Origin: an uncultured Lachnotalea sp.
GTDB lineage: Bacteria; Bacillota; Clostridia; Lachnospirales; Lachnospiraceae
Assembly (NCBI GenBank): GCA_948470255.1
Contig: CAOKOS010000002.1
Location: 1 to 64,000, forward strand
DNA length: 64,000 bases
Direction: 5' to 3'
In this document: piece after piece, positions 1-7,509 of the stretch
Position numbering within the stretch: position 1 is the stretch's first letter
Layout: every line of letters starts with the position of its first letter
The notes under the pieces: generated by a model
The model's database searches: none
What the model was told of the DNA's origin: nothing
The model's input: only the letters and a program-made list of their open reading frames with translations
Position numbers and translations under genes: made by a program

Positions 1-2
1 AC

Positions 3-638
3 TTGCCGGAGCAGTGTTTCATGAAGACTTTCTTAAAACCCCTGACGATTTCCGAAGAGAAAACCTTTTTAGACCAGCTGAAACAGGGGGGACAGGAAGC
101 AAAGCATATACTGATTGAGCGAAACATGCGTCTGGTGGCCCATATTGTAAAGAAGTATAGCCAAACGGATTATGAGATGGAGGACTTGATTTCCATTGGG
201 ACCATTGGGCTGATTAAGGCAGTGGATACGTTTAATCCTGACCGTTCCAACAGGCTGGGGACTTACGCGGCGAAATGTATTGACAATGAAATCCTTATGT
301 TTCTCCGGGCAGAGCGGAAAAAAGGGCGGGAAGTATCCTTGTATGAACCTATTGGAGTAGACAAGGAAGGCAACGCCATCAGCCTGGTGGATGTGATCGA
401 GGCGGAAAGTAAAGATGTGACGGAGAAAGTTTCCATTGCCCAGGACATCCGCAGGATGTACAGCGCTTACCAGGAAATTTTAAGCGACAGGGAAAAACAG
501 GTGGTGGCCATGCGCTACGGGCTTTTCGGAGGAGAGGAACATACGCAGCGGGAAGTGGCGGCAGCCTTAAAAATCAGCCGTTCTTATGTGAGCAGGATTG
601 AGAAAGGAGCGCTTCTCAAACTGAGGGGAGCTTTGTAA
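3..638 (+). CDS. sigK: sporulation sigma factor, SigK-like (5' end possibly outside window)
   Basis: RNA polymerase sigma factor of the sigma-70 family, most like SigK, the late mother-cell sporulation sigma. The protein shows region 2 with LVAHIVKKY and the DLISIGTIGLIKAV core-binding segment (about residues 61-75), then ISLVDVIE, then a C-terminal region 4 helix-turn-helix ending in SRSYVSRIEKGALLKL. Length is close to the family's usual 210-240 residues. The only start inside the window is a TTG at base 3 with no visible ribosome binding site, so the true start may lie upstream and the entry may be partial. The reading frame is uninterrupted, so no skin-type insertion splits the visible part. 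SigE is the nearest alternative; the short C-terminus favours SigK. Confidence 0.85.
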   Translation: MPEQCFMKTFLKPLTISEEKTFLDQLKQGGQEAKHILIERNMRLVAHIVKKYSQTDYEMEDLISIGTIGLIKAVDTFNPDRSNRLGTYAAKCIDNEILMFLRAERKKGREVSLYEPIGVDKEGNAISLVDVIEAESKDVTEKVSIAQDIRRMYSAYQEILSDREKQVVAMRYGLFGGEEHTQREVAAALKISRSYVSRIEKGALLKLRGAL

Positions 639-717
639 GGAACTGTGGAACAAAAGATTTTTTCCATTGCCTGAGGCGGCAGATGTGGATTTCGGTCTGT
701 TCATTTTTCCAGATTTG

Positions 718-726
718 TGGTATGAT
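718..726 (+). promoter_or_regulatory. extended -10 element upstream of carbonic anhydrase
   Basis: TGG followed by TATGAT forms an extended -10 about 45 bases upstream of the carbonic anhydrase start. The -35 region is poor, which is usual for extended -10 promoters. Confidence 0.45.
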
Positions 727-771
727 GGAACCATCAAAAGGGTTATGTGAATAACGGAAACGGAGGGAAAG

Positions 772-1335
772 ATGAAAGGAAATGCAATATCTGCTGCAGA
801 AGCAAGGGAAAGGCTGAAAAAAGGAAATGAGACTTATCTGTCTGCAAAGGCCAATCCTGGAGACGTTTCACCGGAAATCAGAAAAACCACTTGTGAAGGA
901 GGGCAGCACCCCTATGCAATTATTGTGGCTTGTTCTGATTCCAGGGTGATTCCGGAAAGTATTTTTTCAGCCGGAATAGGTGAATTGTTTGTGATCCGCG
1001 TAGCTGGGAATGTGATGGATAAACACCAGATTGGAAGCGTGGAATATGCGGCAGACCATCTTGGCTGCAAACTGGTGGTGGTGTTGGGCCATGAGCACTG
1101 CGGCGCAGTGGGGGCAGCCCTTACCAGCAAGCCGGAGGGCTTTGTGAAATACATCACGGATGAGATCTGCGAAGCCATCGGGGATGAGAAGGATGAATAC
1201 CGTGCATGCTGCCTGAATGTAAAAAGAGGCGTTGCTGTTTTAAAAGAAAGCCTGAAGGTCAAAGACACGGATGACTTGAAAGTATGCGGCGCATACTACA
1301 GAATCAGCGACGGCGCTGTGGAATTTTTAGATTGA
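772..1335 (+). CDS. beta-class carbonic anhydrase
   Basis: Cytoplasmic zinc enzyme interconverting CO2 and bicarbonate. The beta-class zinc ligands are visible: Cys54 and Asp56 in CSDSR and His107/Cys110 in GHEHCGAVGA. The Asp56/Arg58 dyad is present. At 187 residues it is a normal short bacterial form. The start follows ACGGAGGGAAAG at good spacing. It stands alone between its own extended -10 promoter and a strong terminator. Bicarbonate supply to carboxylases, including the first pyrimidine step, is a plausible role but is inference. Confidence 0.92.
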   Translation: MKGNAISAAEARERLKKGNETYLSAKANPGDVSPEIRKTTCEGGQHPYAIIVACSDSRVIPESIFSAGIGELFVIRVAGNVMDKHQIGSVEYAADHLGCKLVVVLGHEHCGAVGAALTSKPEGFVKYITDEICEAIGDEKDEYRACCLNVKRGVAVLKESLKVKDTDDLKVCGAYYRISDGAVEFLD

Positions 1336-1341
1336 TCTTGG

Positions 1342-1381
1342 AAAACGGCCTGTACTCTGCCTGGGAGGACAGGCCGTTTTT
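1342..1381 (+). terminator. rho-independent terminator after carbonic anhydrase
   Basis: A perfect 12-bp stem, AAAACGGCCTGT with ACAGGCCGTTTT, is followed by T residues. The A-rich left arm means it can also serve the convergent LysR gene on the minus strand. Confidence 0.9.
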
Positions 1382-1431
1382 GCCGTATAGGAAACGTAGG
1401 GAATCCTGCGTGGCGGGGTTCCATACAAAAC

Positions 1432-2331
1432 TTAAATGGCTGTGAAATCGTAGGCCTTCATAAAATGGGTGTCATTGAGCAACTCTTCGAGAATCTGGCA
1501 GACAAAGGGATAATGTTCTGCCAGTTTCTTGTCTTTTCTCTCCAGCAGATAGCAGATGCGATCCGGGGGAGCCTCTGTCAGTTCATAAATCTGTATGGTA
1601 TCCAGGGAGGGCAAAGCACAGATGGTTGCGTAGGGAACGATTGCCCAGTAACCATCCATGGAAAGAAAGTCAGACAGCAGGGAAAAGGAATCAATCCTGA
1701 TTTGCATACCGGATTCCCACCAGTAATTATGCCATTGGATGAAAGGGGCTTCCTGATGGAGAAAAATTTCCTTCTGGGGATTTAAGGCAGAGGGATGGAT
1801 GCTTTTGATTCCAGAAGGAGAGGAACATTGATGGGCCACATAGAGCTGCTGGCGAAACAGCGGTTTTACTTCAATATTTTTTCGATTCAATTCAATGGAT
1901 GGGAATCCAAGGTCGATATTATGCTCTTCCAGCCGGGTATAGATGTCCTCTGAATGATGAGTACTGATTGAAAACCGCGCTTTGGGGTTCAAAGAAAAAA
2001 GCTTCTGATAAAAATGGTTGAGAAAGGAGCGGTTGAAGCTGTCAATGGCACAGATTCGCAGGCTGATTTCAGGCCGCTTACTGATATTAACGGCTTCTTT
2101 TTGGATTCGGACCAAATGGGTGGCCATGGGAAGGAAGGCCTGCCCTTCATTGGTCAGGGTGATGCTGCGTTGCCCTTTGGAACGAAGGAGCAAACGGTAC
2201 CCCAATTCTTCTTCCAGAAGGCTTAACCGGGTACTGATGGTGGACTGGGAAAGGAACATGGCCTCGGCAGCCAGATTGATGGAACCATATTTTACAATTT
2301 CAAGGAAAGTCTTTGCCCATTCAATATTCAT
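1432..2331 (-). CDS. LysR-family transcriptional regulator
   Basis: DNA-binding regulator with an N-terminal winged helix-turn-helix (about residues 3-62, with the recognition segment SQSTISTRLSLLEEELG) and a C-terminal periplasmic-binding-like effector domain. The start is set at the ATG preceded by GAGGTG at 7 bases; a GTG three codons upstream would overlap that site. It is divergent from two tandem EamA exporters across about 160 bases containing repeated AT-rich half-sites, so those exporters are its likely targets. The ligand cannot be read from the sequence. Confidence 0.88.
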   Translation of the reverse strand: MNIEWAKTFLEIVKYGSINLAAEAMFLSQSTISTRLSLLEEELGYRLLLRSKGQRSITLTNEGQAFLPMATHLVRIQKEAVNISKRPEISLRICAIDSFNRSFLNHFYQKLFSLNPKARFSISTHHSEDIYTRLEEHNIDLGFPSIELNRKNIEVKPLFRQQLYVAHQCSSPSGIKSIHPSALNPQKEIFLHQEAPFIQWHNYWWESGMQIRIDSFSLLSDFLSMDGYWAIVPYATICALPSLDTIQIYELTEAPPDRICYLLERKDKKLAEHYPFVCQILEELLNDTHFMKAYDFTAI

Positions 2332-2345
2332 GTCAGACACCTCAT

Positions 2346-2382
2346 AATATCTAAATTTCCAATATTATATATCTAAAATATC
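2346..2382. promoter_or_regulatory. candidate LysR operator region
   Basis: The divergent spacer contains ATATCTAAA twice and a central AATATT palindrome, consistent with T-N11-A type LysR boxes. It lies just upstream of the exporter promoter. Confidence 0.45.
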
Positions 2383-2384
2383 TG

Positions 2385-2414
2385 TTAGTCAACGGGAGGT
2401 ATCAATGGTAGAAT
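2385..2414 (+). promoter_or_regulatory. promoter of the tandem EamA exporters
   Basis: TTAGTC and TAGAAT are separated by 18 bases, directly downstream of the candidate LysR sites. Confidence 0.4.
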
Positions 2415-2493
2415 GAAACAAAGAAAAGGAAAAGGTACCGACGTGACGCTAGAGAAGAGGTACAGGGGAAGGGAAGCCTTAAAAGGGGAACAT

Positions 2494-3423
2494 ATGAAAA
2501 AGACGATGGGTTTTACATATTTGTGTGCAGTTTGCTTTGTCCTGCTTTTGGGGGCCGTCTCTGTGGTGGGCAAAATATCTGCCTCTTATGCCTTGCCAGT
2601 ACTGGTTATTGTGATCCGGTATTTTTTATCAGCGTCCGTGAATTTTGTAATGCAGCGTATGGGAATGATCAAGGTGCATTATCGCGGAAAGAAAAAACGG
2701 GGGCTGCTTTTATTAAACAGTATTTGTTATGTGGGAACATATCTTCTTGAACTGTGTGGGCTGATGTATGCGCCCTCCGTCATCGACGGGGTACTGATGG
2801 CGACAGTACCCATCTGGACGGAAATCCTGGCCAGGGTTTTCCTGAAAGAGAGAACAACATTGCTGCAAAACGTATTCCTGCTTCTTAGCGCCGGGGCTGT
2901 TATGATTATGATCTTAATCGGCTCTACTGATTCGGCGCGGGGATTTGATATCAGAGGGCTTTTGTTGCTGACAGGCGCGTTTTTCCTGGAGGCCTTAAGC
3001 AGTGTGATTATCCGTTACCTGAAGGAGGAATATTCTGCCGTGGAGATCAGCTTTGCTTCCTGCCTGATTTCCCTGGCCATAGCGTCTGTGGTTTTGGGAG
3101 CGCAGCTTGGATTTCATGTGGTGGAAATGGAAACAGTCATGGCGGCTTTCGGAGACTGGAAATTTGTGGCGGCAGTCCTGTTCCTGGGGATTTTCGGAAC
3201 CATGGCAGCGGGAATTCTAAAAGGTTATATTTTACAACATATGTCTGCGCTGCGGGCTACAGTCTGGTACAATGCGGGGACACCGGCTGCTGTGATTGCC
3301 GGAGTATTATTTTTAAAAGAACCCTTTTATTATTATCAGATTGTCTGTACCGTATTGATTTTGGCCGGAGTGATCGGCGTACAAGTATGCAAGGGACATA
3401 AACCGAAGCAAGAGGGCAGATGA
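2494..3423 (+). CDS. EamA/DMT-family transporter, copy 1
   Basis: Inner-membrane transporter of the drug/metabolite superfamily, with about ten hydrophobic helices in two EamA repeats; the second repeat contains LKGYILQHMSALRATVWYN. Members export amino acids, metabolites or drugs; the substrate is unknown here. The start is the ATG preceded by AAGGGG at normal spacing; an upstream in-frame ATG at 2413 lacks a site and would add a charged tail. The protein is 309 residues. The next gene is a paralogue of the same length with long identical stretches, so the pair is a tandem duplication, probably controlled by the divergent LysR regulator. Confidence 0.88.
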   Translation: MKKTMGFTYLCAVCFVLLLGAVSVVGKISASYALPVLVIVIRYFLSASVNFVMQRMGMIKVHYRGKKKRGLLLLNSICYVGTYLLELCGLMYAPSVIDGVLMATVPIWTEILARVFLKERTTLLQNVFLLLSAGAVMIMILIGSTDSARGFDIRGLLLLTGAFFLEALSSVIIRYLKEEYSAVEISFASCLISLAIASVVLGAQLGFHVVEMETVMAAFGDWKFVAAVLFLGIFGTMAAGILKGYILQHMSALRATVWYNAGTPAAVIAGVLFLKEPFYYYQIVCTVLILAGVIGVQVCKGHKPKQEGR

Positions 3424-3432
3424 GAAGGGGCG

Positions 3433-3470
3433 CCCAACCCCTCGTTGCCAGGATTTTGAGGGGGTTAGGG
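3433..3470 (+). promoter_or_regulatory. hairpin between the two EamA genes
   Basis: CCCAACCCCTC pairs with GAGGGGGTTAGGG, allowing one bulge, directly before the AAGGAGA ribosome binding site of the second gene. There is no T-run, so it looks more like an mRNA processing, stability or translational element than a terminator. Confidence 0.4.
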
Positions 3471-3485
3471 GAAAAGGAGAAGAGT

Positions 3486-4415
3486 ATGAAAAAAAATGCA
3501 TGGTTTGCGTATGCATGTGCAGTTGGATTTACCTTGATCATGGGGGCCGTATCTGCAGTGGGCAAAATTTCTGTTGCCTATAAACTTCCGGTTTTAGTTG
3601 TTGTGATCCGGTATTTTTTAGCAGTAGTCGGAAACTTTGTAATGCACCATACGGGAATCGTCCATGTGCACTATAAGGGGAAGGGAAAATGGGGGATGCT
3701 GCTTTTGAGCGGTATCTGTTATGCGGGAAGTTATGTATTTCAGTTGTGGGGAGTCATGTATGTGTCGTCGGTGGTCAACGGCGTGATGATTGCCACTGTG
3801 CCCATTTGGACAGAGGTGATTGCAAGGGTTTTTCTGAAAGAAAAAACCACGCTGCTGCAGAATGGATTTTTGTTCCTCAGTGCAGGTTCGGTAATGGCCA
3901 TGGTTTTGATTGGTTCTTCCGACAGTGTGAGGGGCATTGATATTCGCGGCCTTTTGCTTTTGTTTATTGCATTTATCATGGAAGCGGCCAATGGCGTCAT
4001 TATCCGTTCCCTAAGGGAAGAATATTCTTCGGCAGAACTGAGTTATTCTTCCACCTTGATTTCCCTGGGGATTACGGCGGTGATCCTGGCCGTCCAGCTG
4101 GGAACCCATACCATAGACCAGCCGATGATCCTGGCGGCTTTCGGGGATTGGAAATTTGTGGCTTCTGTTCTATTTTTGGGACTTGGCGGAACCTTTATTG
4201 CCGCCCTGTTAAAAGGTTATATTTTACAGCACATGTCTGCACTGCGGGCGACAGCCTGGTATAATGCGGCTACGCCGGTGGCTGTGATTTTCGGTGTGCT
4301 GTTTCTGAAGGAACCCTTTTACCTGTACCAGGTCATTTGTACAGTCCTGATTCTGGCCGGAGTGCTGGGAATCCAGATCTGTAAGGGCTATAGGCAGAAA
4401 GAAGGGGACGATTAA
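3486..4415 (+). CDS. EamA/DMT-family transporter, copy 2
   Basis: Second 309-residue EamA transporter, very similar along its whole length to the preceding gene: shared WTE[IV][LI]ARVFLKE[RK]TTLLQN segment, AFGDWKFVA[AS]VLFLG, and LKGYILQHMSALRAT. The start at MKKNAWF follows AAGGAGA by 5-6 bases; the longer frame beginning inside the previous stop has no site. The two proteins may form a heteromer or differ in substrate. Two-gene EamA pairs are known in the family, but heteromer formation is inference. Confidence 0.88.
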   Translation: MKKNAWFAYACAVGFTLIMGAVSAVGKISVAYKLPVLVVVIRYFLAVVGNFVMHHTGIVHVHYKGKGKWGMLLLSGICYAGSYVFQLWGVMYVSSVVNGVMIATVPIWTEVIARVFLKEKTTLLQNGFLFLSAGSVMAMVLIGSSDSVRGIDIRGLLLLFIAFIMEAANGVIIRSLREEYSSAELSYSSTLISLGITAVILAVQLGTHTIDQPMILAAFGDWKFVASVLFLGLGGTFIAALLKGYILQHMSALRATAWYNAATPVAVIFGVLFLKEPFYLYQVICTVLILAGVLGIQICKGYRQKEGDD

Positions 4416-4456
4416 GCCCGGATATGTGTTTTTAAGGCCCGTAAGCGGTTAATATT

Positions 4457-4608
4457 TATGGAGGGAACTCGGCTGCTGTTCATCTGGACCCCGCCTTGAT
4501 TTAACAGAGAGCGCAGTTGCAGGAAGGAGTTTTTACCTTTCGCTTTAAAATTCCAGAAGACAGCGTTTTCTTAAGATTCGAATGGACAGCAGCCGAGTTT
4601 TCTCCATA
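4457..4608 (+). ncRNA. candidate structured RNA with 27-bp terminal stem
   Basis: Bases 4457-4483 pair without a mismatch to 4582-4608 if three G-U pairs are allowed (4464/4601, 4465/4600, 4480/4585). Read on the minus strand these become C-A mismatches, so a plus-strand RNA is favoured. The interior, about 98 bases, contains CTGGA and TCCAG that can also pair. No clear promoter or T-run is attached, so this may be a 3' untranslated structure of the EamA mRNA, an independent RNA, or a small palindromic mobile remnant. Confidence 0.45.
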
Positions 4609-4702
4609 GCAGGGCGAAATATGGAAACGAAAGAATCTTCATATAGCCTCCTGTCGTTTTTTGTGGTAGACTATAAGCATTGACAAGGATGGGAGGAACG
4701 AC

Positions 4703-5254
4703 ATGGAGGCGCTCACATTACTGGAACATGATATTTTGTTCTTTATCCAGGAATACATACGGGCCGGTTGGCTGGACGGCCTGATGAAGGGAATTACTTT
4801 TTTAGGAAACGGCGGCTGGTTCTTTATTGTATTGGGAATGGCGCTGGCCATTTATCCAAAGACACGGACTTATGGTTTTCTTGTTTTAGCAGCCTTGGCA
4901 GTGGATGCCGTAGTTTTAAACCTGGGCCTTAAAAATCTGGTGCAGAGGGTAAGGCCTTATGACCAGTTTCCTGATTTGATTCCGCTGGTGGGCAGGCTTA
5001 AGGACTTTTCTTTTCCGTCCGGCCATTCAGGATGCGCATTTGCTGCCGCCTGTACCCTATGTTTGATTCTTCCACATGGAAAGAGGGCCTGGGGCTATGT
5101 CCTTTTGGGACTTGCTTTCGTACTTGCCCTGTCCAGGCTGTATGTGGGGGTCCATTTCCCTACAGATGTGTTGGCCGGAGCAGTCATTGGCTTTTTAAGC
5201 GCTGCCTCAGTGGTTTTTTTGTACCGCAGGCAGGAGGGGAAAAGGAGAGGATAA
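4703..5254 (+). CDS. PAP2-family membrane phosphatase
   Basis: Membrane acid phosphatase of the PAP2 type, which removes phosphate from lipid phosphates such as undecaprenyl pyrophosphate or phosphatidic acid. All three catalytic motifs are present: K77-x6-R84P85, PSGH at 105-108, and SR144-145 with His151 and Asp155. Several hydrophobic helices fit an integral membrane protein of 183 residues. The start follows GGGAGGAACGAC. The stop overlaps the next start by one base (TAATG), so it is translationally coupled to the Nudix gene. A BcrC-like role in lipid carrier recycling is possible but not provable here. Confidence 0.9.
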   Translation: MEALTLLEHDILFFIQEYIRAGWLDGLMKGITFLGNGGWFFIVLGMALAIYPKTRTYGFLVLAALAVDAVVLNLGLKNLVQRVRPYDQFPDLIPLVGRLKDFSFPSGHSGCAFAAACTLCLILPHGKRAWGYVLLGLAFVLALSRLYVGVHFPTDVLAGAVIGFLSAASVVFLYRRQEGKRRG

Positions 5255-5778
5255 TGTCTTATTGTACAGAGTGTGGGACAAGGCTTGAGTTGCGGTATCT
5301 GGAAAAGGAAGGGATGATTCCCTGGTGTGAGAAATGTAAGGCGTGGAGGTTCCCGGCCTTCAGCACTGCCATCAGTACCATGGTTTATAATCCGGCAGGG
5401 CAGAAGATACTTCTGATTAAACAGTATGGACGGGACAGGAATATTCTGGTGGCCGGATATATCAATAAAGGAGAGGGAGCTGAACATGCTTTGGCCAGAG
5501 AGGTTCAGGAGGAAATGGGCCTCAAGGTAACGGCTTGTATTTTTAATATGAGTGAATATTTTGAGAAAAGCAACACCCTTATGCTGAATTTCGCCAGTAT
5601 TGTGGATTCTGATAACTTAAGCGGGATGACGCCGGAAGTGGATTTTGCCGCCTGGTATACCCCGGGGGAGGCCAGGGAAGCCATCACCCATGACAGCCTG
5701 GCAGAAAAATTCCTCCTTAACTGGCTTTCCAAGCGGGAGACTTATGATCATACTTATGATACCTATACCTTTTTGTAA
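5254..5778 (+). CDS. Nudix hydrolase with N-terminal zinc ribbon
   Basis: Pyrophosphohydrolase with a perfect Nudix box (G68-x5-E74-x7-REVQEEMG-L90). It is preceded by a zinc ribbon formed by Cys4, Cys7, Cys25 and Cys28. Zinc-ribbon Nudix proteins include NADH pyrophosphatase-like enzymes, but the SQPWPFPxS signature of NudC is not seen, so the substrate is open. The start is fixed by AAAGGAGAGG and by the one-base overlap with the phosphatase stop; a longer frame reads back into that gene without support. The protein is 174 residues. Confidence 0.87.
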   Translation: MSYCTECGTRLELRYLEKEGMIPWCEKCKAWRFPAFSTAISTMVYNPAGQKILLIKQYGRDRNILVAGYINKGEGAEHALAREVQEEMGLKVTACIFNMSEYFEKSNTLMLNFASIVDSDNLSGMTPEVDFAAWYTPGEAREAITHDSLAEKFLLNWLSKRETYDHTYDTYTFL

Positions 5779-5859
5779 GGCCGAATGGCCATATTGGGGT
5801 ACCCGGAGGGTATGCTTTTCCTGGTTTTGAAAGGGCTTCTTATGACGATGAGTACCTGT

Positions 5860-5911
5860 AAAAGGCCGGAGCGGATCTGTGTGGTGGACAGATTTGCCCC
5901 GGTCTTCTTTT
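5860..5911. terminator. terminator between the Nudix gene and pyrI
   Basis: An imperfect stem, GGCCGGAGCGGATCTGT with ACAGATTTGCCCCGGTC (G-U pairs allowed), is followed by TTCTTTT and preceded by AAAA. It suits the convergent arrangement of the Nudix and pyrI genes. Confidence 0.65.
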
Positions 5912-5935
5912 GGTGTAATATTTTGTGATGAATAT

Positions 5936-6358
5936 TTATTTATATTTTTCTTCGCAGTATGCGCAGCGGTATACCTGCTTTTCTTCGTCGGCAAGGAAAA
6001 ACACATGGGGAAGCTCCTGCTCAATGGAAGTGATACACCTGGGGTTTTTACATTTTATAATGTTGGTCAATTTTTGGGGGAGACGAACCACTTTTTTTTC
6101 CACGATTTTTTCATCTTTGATGATATTGACGGTGATGTTGCAGTCAATATACCCGAGCACGTCCAGATTTACCACGTCCAGCCCGCCCTCGATTTTCAGG
6201 ATATCCTTTCGGCCCATTTTATTGCTTCTGGCATTTTTTATGATGGCCACCTGGCAGTCCAGTTTATCCAACTTTAAATATTTGTAAATATCCATGCTTT
6301 TGCCTGCCTGGATATGGTCCAGGACAATTCCATCTTTCAATCCGCCGATATTTAACAT
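5936..6358 (-). CDS. pyrI: aspartate carbamoyltransferase regulatory subunit
   Basis: Regulatory subunit of aspartate transcarbamoylase. It binds nucleotide effectors in its N-terminal domain and contacts PyrB through a C-terminal zinc domain. The four zinc ligands are visible as Cys103, Cys108, Cys132 and Cys135 (CKNPRC and CAYC). At 140 residues it is slightly shorter than the E. coli protein (about 153). It follows pyrB on the minus strand with about 40 bases between them, forming a pyrBI operon. This implies an allosterically regulated B6-type holoenzyme, as in other Clostridia. Confidence 0.95.
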   Translation of the reverse strand: MLNIGGLKDGIVLDHIQAGKSMDIYKYLKLDKLDCQVAIIKNARSNKMGRKDILKIEGGLDVVNLDVLGYIDCNITVNIIKDEKIVEKKVVRLPQKLTNIIKCKNPRCITSIEQELPHVFFLADEEKQVYRCAYCEEKYK

Positions 6359-6401
6359 AAGATTCTATCCTTTCTGAGAAATGCATATCATGATATCAGA
6401 T

Positions 6402-7319
6402 TCAAACAGCGATGTCCAACAAGGTGAGGATCAAGGCCATACGGATATAGACGCCGTACTGGGCCTGGGGGAAATAAGCAGCCCTGGGGTCGTCGTCCAC
6501 CTCCACGGAAATTTCGTTGACACGAGGCAGGGGGTGGAGGATATTCATATCAGGCTTGGCCGTTTTGAGTTTGGCTTTGTCAAGGATATAGCAGTCCTTC
6601 ATGCGGATATACTCTTCTTCATTGAAAAAGCGTTCCTTCTGGACGCGGGTCATATAGAGAATATCCAGGGACGGCATGGCAGTTTCCAAATCCCGGACTT
6701 CTTCATAGGGGATTTGCTTTGCGTCCAGCACATTTTCGCGGATATAGCTGGGAATACGAAGCTCTTCAGGAGAGATCAGTACAAACCGGATACCAGAGTA
6801 ACGGACCAGGGCTTCAATGAGAGAGTGGACGGTACGGCCAAACTTCAGGTCGCCGCAGAGTCCTACAGTCATACCGTCGAGACGGCCCTTTAAAGAACGG
6901 ATGGTTAAAAGATCCGTCAATGTCTGAGTAGGGTGCTGGTGGCCGCCATCCCCCGCATTGATGACAGGAATCCCCGACTTCATGGCAGCAACCATGGGCG
7001 CCCCTTCTTTTGGATGGCGCATGGCGCAGATGTCGGCATAGCAGGAGAGGACGCGGATGGTGTCGGAAACACTCTCTCCCTTGGCGGCAGAGCTGGAATC
7101 GGCAGAAGAAAAACCAAGGACACTGCCCCCTAAATTTAACATCGCTGCTTCAAAGCTTAAACGGGTGCGGGTACTTGGTTCATAAAATAATGTGGCTAAT
7201 TTTTTGCCTTTACAGGCATCTGAGTATTTTTTTGGATGAAGTTCTATGTCGCTGGCCAAATCCATCAGCCGGTCAAGCTCATCCACTGAGAAGTCCAGAG
7301 GGCTTAAAAGATGTCGCAT
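6402..7319 (-). CDS. pyrB: aspartate carbamoyltransferase catalytic subunit
   Basis: Catalyses carbamoyl phosphate + aspartate to N-carbamoylaspartate, the committed step of pyrimidine synthesis. The carbamoyl-phosphate loop STRTR is at residues 49-53, the second substrate loop appears in SAAKGES, and HPLPRVNEI lies near the C-terminus. The protein is 305 residues, normal for the family. The start follows AAGGAGGAT at good spacing. The promoter lies only 30-60 bases upstream, leaving no room for a PyrR attenuator, so control is probably through PyrI or at the promoter. Confidence 0.96.
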   Translation of the reverse strand: MRHLLSPLDFSVDELDRLMDLASDIELHPKKYSDACKGKKLATLFYEPSTRTRLSFEAAMLNLGGSVLGFSSADSSSAAKGESVSDTIRVLSCYADICAMRHPKEGAPMVAAMKSGIPVINAGDGGHQHPTQTLTDLLTIRSLKGRLDGMTVGLCGDLKFGRTVHSLIEALVRYSGIRFVLISPEELRIPSYIRENVLDAKQIPYEEVRDLETAMPSLDILYMTRVQKERFFNEEEYIRMKDCYILDKAKLKTAKPDMNILHPLPRVNEISVEVDDDPRAAYFPQAQYGVYIRMALILTLLDIAV

Positions 7320-7351
7320 GTATATATATCCTCCTTGATTTTACTTTTACC

Positions 7352-7380
7352 AGTATAAACGAAATCGAGAAAATGTGCAA
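7352..7380 (-). promoter_or_regulatory. pyrBI promoter
   Basis: Read on the minus strand: TTGCAC, a 17-base spacer, TATACT. It lies 33 bases upstream of the pyrB start. Confidence 0.75.
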
Positions 7381-7428
7381 CAGATTCCATGGACAAATTC
7401 CAGGATTTTTTGTAAAGTATAGATGATA

Positions 7429-7487
7429 CCGTCGGTTAATCAAAGCATACACGGGCGTGTATGTCTTTGCCAAGGGTCGGTAAGGTT
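7429..7487 (+). repeat. hairpin element with a shared 22-base core, copy A
   Basis: Contains the inverted repeat CATACAC/GTGTATG. Bases 7453-7474 match 15226-15247 at 20 of 22 positions. It sits just upstream of the VanW-family gene. Confidence 0.5.
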
Positions 7488-7509
7488 CTCAGTTTTAAGG
7501 AGCGTCAGC

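Noticed and set aside
3-638. skin-element interruption of sigK
   Set aside because: The visible coding part is continuous; only the very 5' end is outside the window.
7320-7428. PyrR attenuator upstream of pyrB
   Set aside because: The predicted transcript leader is about 25-30 bases, too short for a PyrR-binding loop and terminator.
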